A stretch of DNA of 64,000 nucleotides from Pilaira anomala (lineage: Eukaryota > Mucoromycota > Mucoromycetes > Mucorales > Mucoraceae). Made by a program: the position numbers and the translations under genes. The notes beneath the pieces were generated by a model. The model saw nothing but the letters and a program-made list of their open reading frames with translations. It searched no databases and was not told where the DNA came from. Shown here piece after piece: positions 36,317 through 49,696 of this stretch. The DNA is taken from positions 1 through 64,000 of the forward strand of contig JAIXMQ010000029.1 in the NCBI GenBank assembly GCA_025716855.1. Reading direction: 5' to 3'. How positions within the stretch are numbered: the stretch's first letter is position 1; the number at the start of each line of letters is the position of its first letter.

Positions 36317-39305
36317 GATGTTGTGGATGGGGGTTGACAAAGAAAGTTACAAAAAAAAAGTTGTTCTAGACTTGTCAAAGATATTACAGCATGTAAATTT
36401 AAAGGAGGGAAATAGGTTTGGTACTGTTGAAGTAAATGATATAGTTAAACAGAGAAAGAAAGAAAAAAAAAAAAAAAGATAAGATCCCTTGGGTTACTTT
36501 TTTTTCTTGAAAAAAATAGTGTAAGCGACGACTGAAAGAGGCTCTAAGACCAGAGTAGAAGCAAACTTAAAAAGATATGCAATTCCAAGAACACCTATTT
36601 TCCATTAGAAAAAGGTTTGTCATTGGATTAGCGGTTCATTAAAAAAAAAAAATTTGTGTAAATTTTTCCAGTCAACGAAATTCCGCTTATAAACTGAAGG
36701 CTGTTCTAATTATTTTCTCTGAACGCAATATCACTTTTAAACAATCACTTTTGAAATATAAAACCTTGGGCTTGATATATAAAATCATATAAAAATAGTA
36801 TTCTTAATTAAATGGTTGGGGATACGGTATTTCTGTTGAGACTATCTGAAGTTAAAAAACGAGGACGATTGTGGAATATTTCTTTTTAGATAATTGTGTA
36901 TCTGTATCAATCTTCTCATTTATAAGAAACAGTGATTTACCTGTTCACATGAATCATTTAGTATCATTAGAGCAAAGTTATTATATAAAATTCAAGGTAA
37001 TCGAGATTATATTCAATACTCTTTCTTGTACAGATATTGCCATATTACAGGATAGCAATTGCTTTATCTTCTGTATCTAGTAGTTGCCCCAGAAAAAAAA
37101 AAGAATCATTTGTTTATATTTACGCCAACGATAACCGAGTGATAATAACAAAGAATTAATGGTTCTTAAACTCCTCTAGTTGAACTGAATTCATTGATTA
37201 AATATGTCATGTCATACAGACATATACATAGCTATCTCAAACTATACCATATATTCCTCTGCCAAGACAATGCAGCTAGCTGGATTATTATATGTATTCT
37301 ATGAGGTAATTCAACACTTTAGCTATTTTTTCAGTTTTATCAAGATGTACTTCTGATTTTACATGATAAGTTGAGGATTATCAATAGCTATATTACATTA
37401 TTTCTCGTGTTTTGTTTGGCTTGTATATTACAATCCTCATTTTCTTTTAATGAGTACAAACCGTTGTTACTTTGAAATGTCTATTTAACTTCCGGGAATG
37501 ATGTAGGTTTGATGTTACGTCCAACCTTAATTAGTTATGCACTTTGAACTTTAAAAAACCAACATATAGAGCGTATACCAAGTGTGATTCTAGGAACAAG
37601 GACAAACCAGATATTAATTTCTCCTACAAACATAGCATAACACTAAGCTACTTATTTTACTGAAGAGTTAAGTTTTTGCCCTGATAAATATTATATCCAC
37701 GTTTTTAGGCTTTTGGATAATGAAAGAGGAATGGTCGTGCTTTGTATCAAATAATTTTATTTGATAATTCTATAAATTGGTAGTACAATACGTTTTTGGG
37801 TTGCTAAGAAAAAATCTCTTCATTCTTGCAATGACACTTGATCTGTTTGCCAATATGCTATTTCTATACATAATGCTTTGAAAAATTACTTCAAATCTCT
37901 GCTGATTTTTTATCCGTTTTAACAAAACCAACAAAAAAAAAGGGAGATATTGATGGTTGCATAGTGGAATAATTTTTACTGAGTAATTGCTACAAATGAA
38001 GCTTGAAGATTTGCACATTTTTGAATACACAAAGTCAATCGTTGACCGTTGTCCCGAGGATTCTATTTTTTGTATTAATGGACAGACCAACTCCGTTACG
38101 TACATTTTATTTAGATACCCCGAGATTGTTTCACTGAAATAAATTTTTGTGTTCACAAAAGGGCCTCCTAATAGGAGTTTCAAAATATGATGAAGAGAAA
38201 AAATAAGAAGACGTTTACGTTTACCACTAGAGAGGTGTGTTCATCAATCTTCATATTATGTATATACGTGAACTCTCAGCGTATTCAGTCGGTGTTGATA
38301 GACTTTAGGTGCGCTCTAGTTTTTTCTTTCAACTGATAAATTTCTTCATACATTTATGTATATAGCTTAATAACGAATTCATCTATTTTATTAGAGACAA
38401 TTGACTGAACCTTCAGCTGCAACATTTAAAGAAAATAAAAGCTATAATAGCTAATGTTGTTATAGTATATAATTTGATTTCAATCTATGAAGCAAAATAC
38501 ATAGCAAACCAGTATGCCTAATATATTGATTTGTGCTAAGACATTTTATAATATTTTTTTTTCAATTTTCTTTGTAACACATTTATTTTTTGCAATAGAA
38601 GCTCGTTTTAATTTTGATCTGCGGTATCAAATAATAATATATTTGGAAGACTTGGTGTTACTCACCCGCTAGAGAATATTTAGAAGAGATATATGTAGTC
38701 TTTCGAAATTGATGTAGTATATATTGAAATATCCGATGCTGACTATTGAGCCAAATGAAGCACTTATACTCAGTCCCGATAGGCGAATAAAGACCAATTT
38801 TCGTAAGTTCAAATAACAGCCATTTGAAAAACATAATAAAAATTACAGAAAAGAATGGAATGACTGATTTATTATAGAAAAGATACATACACAAGTTGGG
38901 TAATGCAACGAAAAATAACCATAACAGCACAATTACTTGATGATGGCTCTTTTCTTTAAAACAAACAACCGAGATAAAAACCATTCATCCAGCCTCCCTT
39001 TAATATCCTCACAGCTAATATCTCATTACACGCAGGTTAAACTGCACGGACCGCCCGGACAAGTGAAGGGGAGAAGATAGCCAACTCCTCAAAAACTATG
39101 ATAACAACTGCATACATTCGATCCGTGTTCTTTTGCCTTCAACAGTCAAAAAATCAAACTTTAAAGCACATTCTTTCTCATTTAGTTACTGGTACTCAAC
39201 TTTAAGGAACCAGAAAAAAAAGACAAACAAAAGTATTTGAATTAATTTCATTATATTATGCGCGTATAATTTAAGTGTCATAAGAAAGTAGTAAAAAAAA
39301 AGTAA
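36317..39305. other. Intergenic region, 3 kb, no gene recognised
   Basis: Upstream of HMG-CoA reductase and downstream of phospholipase D. Two minus-strand frames (37770-38183, 38658-38984) are AT-rich and hydrophobic and have no domain or splice partners; the first needs a non-ATG start. No repeat ends or RNA genes seen. Confidence 0.45.
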
Positions 39306-42300
39306 TCAGGTAAATACGACAGGAGGAACAGCTTCCTGTATAACTGAGTTTGTCATACTAACGTTTTTCATATAATCAGTGGGAAATTGAACTAAGTGAC
39401 CTCGGATTTCTTTTAATTTTGAGTACACTTGATCATTGTTTAACCTCCAAGGCTCCGCTATATGACCAGGTAATATTTTTGATGGATCAGGAACAAAGTG
39501 TCGATGTTGTTCAACAGTATGAACTAATTATGTAGAAGTATTCAGATTTAAAATATTCCGAATAAAATGAACAATACTTATAAATACCTGTATCATCAGG
39601 AACACATCGAAAGACATCTCGATAAATAATTGTATTTTTTTCTGCAGTTTTACTCCAAATATCTTGATAAAACTCATCATATATAGGATCCATAACTATC
39701 ACATCTTCTCGTTTCATATTTCGATATCCATCAACACCCATATTATCCTCTTGATTTTGCTCCTTCTTTTTATTTTTGGAATTTCCACAATCTAATAGCC
39801 CCAAATGCTCTTTAAATAATTGCATTCGTAAAGTTAAAGCATATCTTGATGCTTTGTACTGGAATATAGAAAATATTAGTAAAAAATAATATCTATTTTT
39901 TTTCTAAAATACATATACGTTACAGGTTGTCCGTTCATACGAGAATCTACCAAGTCTGTATCCTCAATGATAACCGCAATCTCGGAATCTCGGTTTCCTA
40001 ACTGGGATCTATTTTATATGAAATTAATAAAAAAAAAAGGATCTACTTCAGTCGCTCTTTTACCTGTCATTCAAATTTGCTTTATTTTTAGAAAAAAAAA
40101 GAGAGAATTAATATTCAACAATATAATTTTAGTTAATGAACATACCAGATCCACAAATGACAGTTCTGTCATCTATAATCATTAATTTTGAATGAATGTA
40201 AACTTGTTCAGTCAAATAATCTAATCTTCCATCATTGTACATATTCTGATGCTCTGATAACAGTTCGTCTTCCTGCTGTTGCTGCTGCTGTTGTTGTTGT
40301 TGTTGTTGTTGTTGTTGAGATGTTAAATCGTCTAGAGATTTGCTCGGATTGATAGAACGAGACTTATTGCTTGTTCGTCTTTTGTTTATAATGTTACGTT
40401 TTTGATTAGGTAGCTGAGAAGATAAAATGATACTACTATCCTTAATGATCGAGCTATTGTTACTTTCTTTTCTTATTGCTGTTTCCGGTGTCTTTACTTT
40501 CCCCCAATTACGTAAGCTATAAAACCCAATGTAATCGTCTGGTTCAATATTTGCTTTCCTTAATTGCTCAAATACCGAATGTTTTCCACGGCTGATGGAG
40601 CGGTATTGATATTGAGCAACTGATCTGTTATATACATATATATATATATACTCTTTAGTTATATGTGACATTCACATAACAGAAAAGATTATTTTTACCT
40701 TAACGGCATGGATCGCCTATCGACTTGAATAAAATCACCTTCAAATCCAGGCGCTACTGGAATTACCACAATCACTCTAAATTTCTGCTTTTCTTTAAAT
40801 GCACGCTTGATTCTTTCTACAATAGCTTGACCTATTTTATTCTTGATTAATTTATCATGGGGGCTCGTGGTTGTAACTAAAAAAAATATATATATATATA
40901 TATATATCAGTATAACAAAAACTTTTCGTGAATAGAAAGATATAAACACTTTACTAAAAAATTGGTTTTCAATGTAAATAAAATGTTTTGCTTTGAAAAT
41001 ACATTCCATGTACGCGCTATAGATTGAGTACTAATCAAGTTTTTAATTAATGCATTCAAGCCTCGGTTTTTCCTGGGGGTTTACCTCTCTATCAATACCT
41101 TGACTCCATTCAGCGCTACTTCTTAATACTTGTATTCGACAAGTTCCTTTAAACTTCGATTCATCTCTTTGAGCCAAGTATTCACCTTTGGGTAATAAAA
41201 ATGGCAATTCTGCTCTTTCTTTCGCTCGATTGGATTTGATAAAATTCCATCTTTGAATAAAATGACGAGCAATATCTCTTGCAGGAGGTCCTGTCTAATT
41301 AAAAAGGAGGTAAAAAAAAAAAGGATTTAAACAAAAAAAAAGTTTTCTTATCAGTTTTATATACACTTTACCATAGCTGTATGAATATCATGCCAAGGCA
41401 TTCTAGCAGTACATTTTTTATCAATTAATTCCATGTCATATTGACTTACTATAAAAAAATAAAGTACATAAATAACTTGCAAGCACAACTTTTATATTAT
41501 TACCTTTATAGAAGTCTTTAATTCTTGGATTCGAATAATCTTGTCCCGGAAATATTTCTTCGTGAGATAAAGGATCAGTCAAGCTATGCTTTTGAGTATC
41601 GTAACGTCTATTGAAAATATGTAAGCAAAGTGTTTATATCATATATTTGTTGCTCCTTTGTTATACCCAAAACATAAATCTAACCCACCGACAAAGGCTA
41701 ATCGGTAATCCACTACTAATATTTTCTATAAATACGCAGGCACTTAGTCCATACGAAAATTTTTCTTATTATTAGGTGTATTTTTTACCTCATGATGAGC
41801 CCAAAAGGGAGAATAGGCCAAATTTGCATGTCTTTGTACAATAATGTTAGGATGAACATGATGCATCCAGTCACGTGTATACTGAGAATCCAAAGGTAAT
41901 GCGACCGAGACATTTTTGTAAATTACAATATAAATCATTACACCTTCACATGCCTTTCTTTTTAATAATCTGTCGAGTCTATACTCCTCATTTCCTTTAG
42001 GTGGTCTACGTAAATACTATATATAAAAGCTTAGAAAGGGGGAATGAGAAAAGAATGGCTTGAATATCTTACCAGCTGTGGACTCTATAAATATAATAAA
42101 GGAAGAGATTTAATATCATATTAATAGAAAAACAGTTTTATCCAACATACCAACCACCAATCTTCTATATAAATTTCAGACTTTGCGGATAAAATGGCCT
42201 GAGCCACAGCCTCGTAATAATCTAGAAATAAATCAAGTTAATTCAATGTATAATTTATCGGCAATTTCGATATATATATATAGTTATTACCATGTCCATC

Positions 42301-44069
42301 AACAAACCATTTTGCTTTTGCATTTTCTCTAATAGGAGCAAATGAGCCAAAGCGATGATTCATAATCCAAGGACTTTCTTTTTGAACCTTATCTAAGCTC
42401 TCAATCCATTCTTCTATATGCCTTGACGTTTGTCCTTTTACTTCAATGCGTCTTGCCGAATTTGAAATCATAAAATGTGTTTGATGAATAGATCCGAAAG
42501 TACTTTGAAGGCGAGTCACTTTAAAATTTCTATCAAATAAGAGTACATCTGCAGGACCCTTTGAGCCAATATCTTTACAGAAAGCAATATATGAGTCTCG
42601 CAATATGAACCATTCCTTTTTCCATTTATTCCAGCCAAAAGAAGATCGTAACGAAGCAGGGCTAGTATTATATTCCAAATATCCTTCCTTTCCTTTCCAA
42701 CCCATATCTTTGACAATTGAAACTGCACTTAATTCTAGAAATTCACATAGATCATAATTCACCACCAGACTAGCACGTTGAATCAGTTCCTTTAGATAAG
42801 CTTCCAATTCACCACGTCTTTTTAATGCCATATCACCTGCGTTTCCATGTTCTTCTTCACGCGAAATACGCATTGATGTTAAAGCGGCATTTGTCAAATG
42901 AGAAATTTGGCTAGGAAAAGAAGGTGGATGGTCTGGAATTAAGCCTGAGAAATATTTACATTTTAAAAGCAAGTAAAAATTATGAAATTCAATGATAGTA
43001 CGGTTAATCACCCATTTGATTTCACCGTATTGTAATTCGATACGAAACGTCCATAATCTTTGATCAATTTCCGAGTCTGTGATAGCAACCTAGGTAAGGA
43101 AAAAGGGTTGATTGTTTAATCTACCTATATATAGTCTTTTTATAATAATGTTTTATATTTACCGATAAAGCATCAAACACAATAGGGGGCTACATTTTTT
43201 TTAATATATACAGTCAGTTCAATATGTTGTCTTCATCTTATCTTTTACCTTACCGCTCTCCGACCATGCTCATCCCTACACAACATAGCAAGATAGGCGG
43301 GTATAAAAGCAGCGGGATAGTAAGGAGCTAAGGGCTGTTTGGTAATTGTATGAGGAGCTATACTATTTCTTCTTTGACTACTTTGAAGCTGACCAATACT
43401 ATTGACAACTTTAATTTTTTCAAAAGTTTTAGCCCACTGAAGTCTTGCTTTAGTGTTTGTGCCTAAAATATAAAATTAGACTTTTTCCATAATTTTATTT
43501 ATTTATTTATAAACTTTACTTTGTCCAGAATCGTTTCGCATCGCACTCGATAACCCATGATGCTGCTTTCTTTCGGTTGCCATTTTCATTAATGGGTGTA
43601 AAAGCTTTTTCTCGTCTTCAGATTTACTAAGTAACGTACCATTTGTTGAAGCCGTATCAGTATCAAAAGGATTCTCAAAATAACTGGGTTGTTGTCGAAA
43701 CTTTGGGGTAGTGTTACAATCGGTAATGGCCTCTTCTACTGTTGGTAGCGTATTATCCTCAATTGTTTCATACAATAGATCCTCATTACTGCTGCTATAA
43801 TGAGGTATATTCAACATCAAAGCTCTTTCATGATCAGTTGGGTCAGTTGGATTTCTTCCAAACCTAATTTCATTGTCAGGTGTTCCTTCATCTCTCTGAA
43901 TGTTTATAGACATACGCCGTAACATATTATGCCATTTACTATAATCGTTTTGTCTCCGTGACTCAAAACTGGATTCATAATCATCATCATCATCATCATC
44001 TTCTTCGTATCCACCTTTTTCTTTCCGATGATGAATATATTCCATACTACTCATGATTGGATGTGACAT
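39306..44069 (-). CDS. PLD1: Phospholipase D (PX-PH-HKD type)
   Basis: Hydrolyses phosphatidylcholine to phosphatidic acid and choline (yeast Spo14 family). Eighteen exons: 43520-44069, 43254-43462, 43163-43189, 42291-43089, 42151-42221, 42073-42084, 41789-42016, 41667-41725, 41504-41607, 41372-41448, 41085-41294, 40955-41030, 40699-40876, 40146-40624, 40064-40079, 39924-40008, 39588-39858, 39306-39523. They stay in frame for 1222 residues. Acidic N-terminus; PX domain (YGEIKWVINRTIIEFHNFY); PH domain (WNKWKKEWFILRDSYIAF); first catalytic motif HEKILVVD at about 631, cut by an intron after HE; IYIENQFF; a poly-Gln insert; second motif HSKLMIID at about 1008; then GSANLNDRSQLGNRDSEIA. Exons 6 and 15 are only 12 and 16 nt. 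The start uses the ATG at 44069 (MSHPIMSS). Confidence 0.95.
40269..40317 (-). repeat. CAG/CAA repeat coding poly-Gln in phospholipase D
   Basis: About 16 Gln codons between the two catalytic motifs, mixed CAA and CAG, with Ser/Lys-rich flanks. Probably a variable disordered loop. Confidence 0.85.
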
Positions 44070-44078
44070 GGTCAAAAG

Positions 44079-44111
<33 letters not shown>

Positions 44112-44876
44112 AAAAGAAACGAAAGAAAAGAAAAGAGAAAAAGAAATAGATCAGGCTAATGGAACACCAGTTTTTGACTTTTATAGCATTGTTGTTATTG
44201 ATGAGACTAATCTCGGTATTTGAAACATTACACAAAAAGATTAAAAAAGGTAAAAAGGGATACTTTGGTTGGATAGTTGGCAGGAAAGAGAAAATAAATA
44301 AATGAAACTACCAAGTGATGTAAATGTGGCATATATGTATAATACAATACAAAGATATTATCCATAGTAAAAAAAGAAAAAAAAATATTTCAACAAATAG
44401 TAATTACAATAACTGTGAAGGGTATACGATGAAATTTATTTTATGAAGAAAAATATTGTTTACGAGTAGTTTGTAATTTCTTCTTCAACATGCTTTCTTT
44501 TATTAAAATTTTAACTGTCATTATTAGTAATGAACTGTTTCAGTGTTTGTAAATATAATTGAAATAAAATATATAAATTACGAGACTAAAACAAAAGAGA
44601 GGTTCTTTATTTTTTATGCGAACCCCTGGGCCTCGTAGATATACTAAATAGTCACGCTTGCTCCTGTAACACAACCTGTGTATGTGTGTTACTGTTGCTG
44701 ACCATTACATCTCGTAAACACCTCCGATATCATTACACATGTAGTTTATGGCAGTTTTCTTTTTAAGTTAAGGAAGTACTGATACATGAAAATCCTGTCA
44801 AATATGGATATCAATTCAACACGTCCATGTACTTGTAAAAGAAAAATACACATACTTTAAATTTAAATAGAGCTAA
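44070..44876. other. Phospholipase D upstream region
   Basis: TA-repeat just upstream of the start (about 44080-44110), then AT-rich spacer. No gene. Confidence 0.45.
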
Positions 44877-45025
44877 GAGCATCTCCAATGGATTATGAAG
44901 CTTGAATATCTAATAAATGGATCAGTCAAATCGGTATTTTTTTGGTCAGATATTTACCTTCATCATACTCCATTTGGAATGATTGGGTTATCTAATTAAA
45001 AAATTAGATAATCCATTGGAGATAC
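44877..45025. mobile_element. Short MITE-like element
   Basis: Inverted ends share a perfect 16-bp core, ATCTCCAATGGATTAT at 44881-44896 and its complement at 45008-45023; the outer bases are GAGC on the left and AGT on the right arm read inward. A 10-bp palindrome (TTATCTAATT with AATTAGATAA, 44988-45011, loop AAAA) abuts the right arm. About 150 bp, non-coding. The ends resemble those of small non-autonomous DNA elements. Confidence 0.6.
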
Positions 45026-45229
45026 TTTAATAATGTATCTAAAATACAAGCACTGTTTGAGAACAGCTTAGGTACAACGATGATGAAATGGGTAGTAGCA
45101 ATAAAGCAATCCTCGATTTTTTTTGGCTGATACAAATATATCCATGAAGTCCTATAGAGAGATTCAGTCAATAATTTCCCGCTATAATAGTTAATCACAA
45201 TATATCATTTACCTATCATATCAATTGCA

Positions 45230-46115
45230 AAAACGGATTCAGCAGAGGCATCTAAAATCATCCAAACTGTTGATTATGCAGGCATTTACACGTAAATTCT
45301 TTGACTGCTGCTTTAACTTTAATTCTTTCGGTACCTTTGAGCGATTACATTCATTGCTGCAAAGGTCGATACTCTTACGATTATTGAACTTGAGCATTAA
45401 ATCAATTTTACAGAGATAAGTGGCTGAAATATCATTAAGCATGAAGCAACCAATTGTTAGTTGCTCTAATTGTAGCTTTACTGCTTGAACATCCTGATTC
45501 GCAACTAAGAAATAAAGAAAGATATGATTAGAAGAGAAATTTCAACTTCGGTTGTACGTACATACTCTGTCATTCTTATGCCAGTGTTCAATAGTAACGT
45601 GTCTAGATACCTAGCAAATCTTCTGTGGGATGTAAATTCTTGTTTATCAGTAGTTTCATTCCAAAGTTGAGTACCTTGCAGCTTGTTAATGATAGTTGGA
45701 AATTTTCAATAGAATGTCTACCAATATTTCCGTATATTGCTCTATTTACATTTTCTATGATTACTAAAGCTTTGTACATATCACTGTCCATTGACTTCTC
45801 TTTTTTTAACCACTTTGCTTTTTTCATCTAAACTTCATACATCATATCCCCCATACTCTGGCTGTTTTCAAGTAACGTATTGACGCAGTCTATTACCTTA
45901 TCAGTAGTATAAGAGTTTCCCCCAGTTATTGAGGCAGAGAGAGGAGGGAGCTTATTCGACATACATAGGGGAAAATACGCGTACCACATTTCAGCATCAT
46001 TTTTTTCTCACCAGTTCTAGTTTTTTTTTTCGCTTGCTGACGGCCACCTCGCCATTAACGGGCTTGGATGGAATATCTTCCACGCCCAAATACCTACATG
46101 TAATCTGTACAAAAA
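45230..46115 (-). pseudogene. Decayed gene of unknown family
   Basis: Minus-strand coding-like segments in order: CRYLGVEDIPSKPVNGEV near 46100-46030, then a frame jump in an A-run, then AEMWYAYFPLCMSNKLPPL near 46000, VIDCVNTLLENSQSMGDMMY before an in-frame stop near 45830, MYKALVIIENVNRAIYGNIG, and a last piece LKLKQQSKNLRVNACIINSL near 45290. The segments are interrupted by at least one stop and one frameshift. The sequence reads like a once-functional protein rather than chance frames, but I do not know its family; a mobile-element-linked multicopy gene is possible. Confidence 0.45.
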
Positions 46116-47620
46116 AAAAAAAAGACATTTGCTATTGAGATTTATTAGACAATGAATCACTTCTTCCTGATAAAATTATTAGACTTACCACTGAGAACAA
46201 CATGTTTTAGAGGCAGGTTTCAAAGTTATTTATTTCTTAAAACAAGCTCATGTTTAAATAGTGACGTATGTAGCTAAAGAAGAGATCAAGGAGGATAACG
46301 GTGAGAAAGATTCATTTTAAAAAATATCTATATATAAAAGAAAGCGAAAGAAAAAAGAAAGAACAAGAAAAAAAATTGATTTATAATAAAACTAAAAAAA
46401 AAAAAAGCCTGTTTGTGTGGCGTGTAATAATATATGATGTCCATAAACAATCAAGTGGTCATTGGCCAGTAACAATTATCCCTTAATCAAGTATTGTAAC
46501 ATAATACCTCAGTGATTCGAAAATAAATAGCTTAGTAAATAGCGAAACTTTTGACTGTCAGTTCAAAATGTTATTTTAAAAAATCAGTTCTCTTAGTAAA
46601 TCAATCGCTTTGAACAAAAGAACCCAGAATGATTTTGGTCGTATAAATAGAAATAACTAGGATAGTCAATTTCTATTGGTGGAGTAGGATTTAGAAACAT
46701 TTTGAGACACATGATAGAATAAATAGTGAATATACATAAGTTGAAACGATTTTTGAATAGAATCGTTCCTGAAGGCCAAAAAAGACATCTTGTTCAACTA
46801 GCATGTAATACTGCCGTTTTTCCCTCCAGAAATAACGCACAGAATTTTTATTAGTGTGTTCCATGTTTGTTATTATTTGACATATCGGAAGCGTACTTAT
46901 GTACGTCTGATAATCGCGTCCATTGACGACATGTGTTTTAATTTAGCCTGACGTTATAATCCCAGGTTAGTTACTGCATACATTCTCTTTTAATTTTTTT
47001 TTATTACTGCTTTCATATGTAATATATTATATACTCATCGCAACTAATATGCTGTAAAAAGATAAAAGTCAACAGAAGGGGGAAAGGGGCCTTTTTTCTT
47101 CTTCCTAGAATTCTATCTATTGAAATAATAGACTTTAAACAATTGTCAAAGTCAAAAAAAAAAACATTTTGCTGTGTTATACAACAAATAAACAATTCCT
47201 TTATTATCATGTTTTGTTATCGTTTGAGATATATAATATACTACCAGTTTTGAACAAGGCACATGTCTCTACCATTTATTCTCTTTAGATCTTATACTTA
47301 ATCCCCTTACATTTGTCTTTTTATTATATATACTTTTATATCTTTTTTTTTTTATCTTGTTCAGTAGGAGACAACCTTTACTATTTTAGGGAGTGAAGAT
47401 CTCTCTTTTTTAGTTTTTGTCTCTTTTCCGTTTATGAAGTCTCAATTCAAGGGGAAACAAAAAGGTTTTGTATGACTCTCCGTGTTTTTTTAGTTGTTTT
47501 TTTTGTTTATATAAATCCCCTTCCTTTTTTTTCACAATTGAATTAAAAGAAGTTCTTTTTTCTTTTTCATTTTATAATATTATATATACCCAAACACACA
47601 CTTTTTTTTTGAAAAATATA
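46116..47620. other. Intergenic region upstream of permease
   Basis: AT-rich; short frames without domains. The last 250 bases are T/C-rich and lead to the permease ATG. Confidence 0.45.
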
Positions 47621-49696
47621 ATGGCTTGGAGTAATATTAGATTGCCAGATCGCGCATTTATTTTTGGAGAAGAAAAGACAGCGAAAATGTATGAAGATAG
47701 AAAGAAGAAAAGAGATGAAGCAATGATAGATGACGAATTATTACTGGCGAAACTCGGTTATAAACAAGATTTAAATCGTCAATTATCCGCATTTTCAAAT
47801 TTCGCCATTTCTTTTGGGTGTTGTTCAGTATTAGGTGGATTATTGCCTGTAAGGAGAGCTTGACTTTTTCTATTTTTTTTTTATCTTTTTAAAAAAAGGG
47901 ATTGCTTTATTAAAAAAAAAAGTTATCTTATTGTTAGTTATGGGGTACAACGCTGTTAACGGGTGGAACATCTGCTTCTATTTGGGGTTACTTGGTTGTA
48001 GCCATTTTAACTTTAACAATCGGTTCCAGCTTGGCAGAAAGTAAATATGCTAAAAATATTTAAAAATTTCAGTAACCATTAACTCGCATAATAAGTTTGT
48101 AGTGCTTTTCCAACCACTGGTGGTTTATATTTTTGGACAGCACAATTATCTGATTCTGATTGGGTCCCATTCATGTGTTGGATTGTCGGTTATTTTAATT
48201 GGTAAAAACTATACCTATTTTTCCCTCCCTTTTTTTCTTCTTCTACATGCTTCTCCTTAACCCAGTTTCATTTTAGGCTTAGTTTAGCTGTAGCTATTTG
48301 CGCAAGTGATTTAGGTATGGCAGGCTTTTTGACTTCTGCCGTCTCTGTAGCAAAACCAGATTTTGAAACTACACCAGCTATTGATTATGGTGTATTTCTT
48401 GCCATTTTATTTGTTCATGGCTGGATGAATACATTACCTATAAAATATACAGGAATCATTAATAATTTATCTGTGTGGTGGCATATCATGGGTATTTTAT
48501 TTATTGTAGTAGTCGGTTTATTATTGACAGAGAATAAACCATCTGCTTCATTTGTGTTTGGTCAAACGTATAACCAATCGGGACTTGAAAATAACGGTTA
48601 TGCGTGGTTGATTGGATTGCTTCAGGCACAATTTACTTTAAATGGTTATGATACCGCAGCCCATGTCAGTGAAGAAACAAGATCAGCTCAGCGTGGATCA
48701 CCTATGGGTATTGTCATGGCAATTGCTACTTCTGCAGTTGCAGGCACTATATTAATGATTGCTTGTGCCTTTATGATTCAAGACTTTGATGGACAAGTTG
48801 TAAACGGTAAAAATCCAATGACAATTACACAAGTCTTTTTGGATAGTACGGGAATTGGCTGGACAATGTGGTTTTTAGTAATTATTCTTGTTGCCATGTA
48901 TTTTGCGTAAGTTTCAAAATGATAAATATTATATTTATGTAAAACTTAAAATTATATATATATATATATATATATATTATAGAGGTGGTGCAGTGATAGT
49001 TGGTTCTTCACGTCAAACATATGCATTTGCTAGAGATGGAGCAATGCCTTGTTCCAAGTGGTTAACAAAATTATCTACTAGTAAAGTACCAGCCAATGCT
49101 GTATGGTTCAATATTGCATTTGCGGTTATTCTTGGTATTCCATACTTATTCAGTGAAGTAGCCTACGAAACAATTGTTTCGATCAATACTATTTCAGCCA
49201 ATATATCCTACTTTATACCCATTTGGCTACGTATTACAATGGCAAGAAAGAGATTTAAGACAGGACCTTATAATATGGGTAAATTATCTATTCCATGTGG
49301 AGTGATTGCATGTATTTGGATATTATTTACATCTGTATTATTTATTTTACCCACAGTAAGTTGGAATAGAACAAGGGTTTAATTTAAATTTAACCTCAAT
49401 TTTAATCGTAGCAAGCTCCAATTACGGCAAATAATATGAACTTTGCTATTATTCCATTTGCATTTGTAATTGGTTTAGCGTCTATTGTTTATGCAATCTC
49501 AGGTCGAAAATGGTTTACGGGACCTGTGCGTAACATTGATACTGTCGTGGTTAGAGAAGAAGATGGAAAAGTGATACAGGAAACTCGTCGTGTAGTTTTA
49601 TTAAGTGAAGACGATATGATTGAGCAACATGAGATTGGTAGTCAAGGTAACTGGGTCAGCTCTAGTCCAGCGACAACAGAACCAAAGCATCACTAA
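47621..49696 (+). CDS. Amino-acid/GABA permease (APC family)
   Basis: Multi-span plasma-membrane transporter of the fungal amino-acid/choline/GABA (Uga4/Bat1-like) group. Six exons (47621-47848, 47938-48040, 48096-48201, 48277-48906, 48983-49355, 49412-49696) give 574 residues. The N-terminal cytosolic part ends in LNRQLSAFSNFAISFG, followed by the first helices; GSSLAEICSAFPTTGGLYFW is the conserved APC motif, completed across an intron whose acceptor is ATAAG. About 11-12 hydrophobic segments are seen, with AAHVSEETRSAQRGSP and SSRQTYAFARDGAMP typical of the subfamily. The acidic C-terminus (LSEDDMIEQHEIG) could be a regulatory tail. Substrate not determinable from sequence alone. Confidence 0.93.

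Noticed and set aside
37770..38183. 137-codon minus-strand frame
   Set aside because: Needs a non-ATG start, no domain, no splice partner, AT-rich composition.
38658..38984. 108-codon minus-strand frame with hydrophobic segments
   Set aside because: Hydrophobicity follows from T-rich sequence; no motif or leader.
42940..42956. GTAAATATTTCTCAG inside phospholipase D, which looks like a tiny intron
   Set aside because: 15 nt is too short for spliceosomal removal, and the frame is open straight through in the PX domain.
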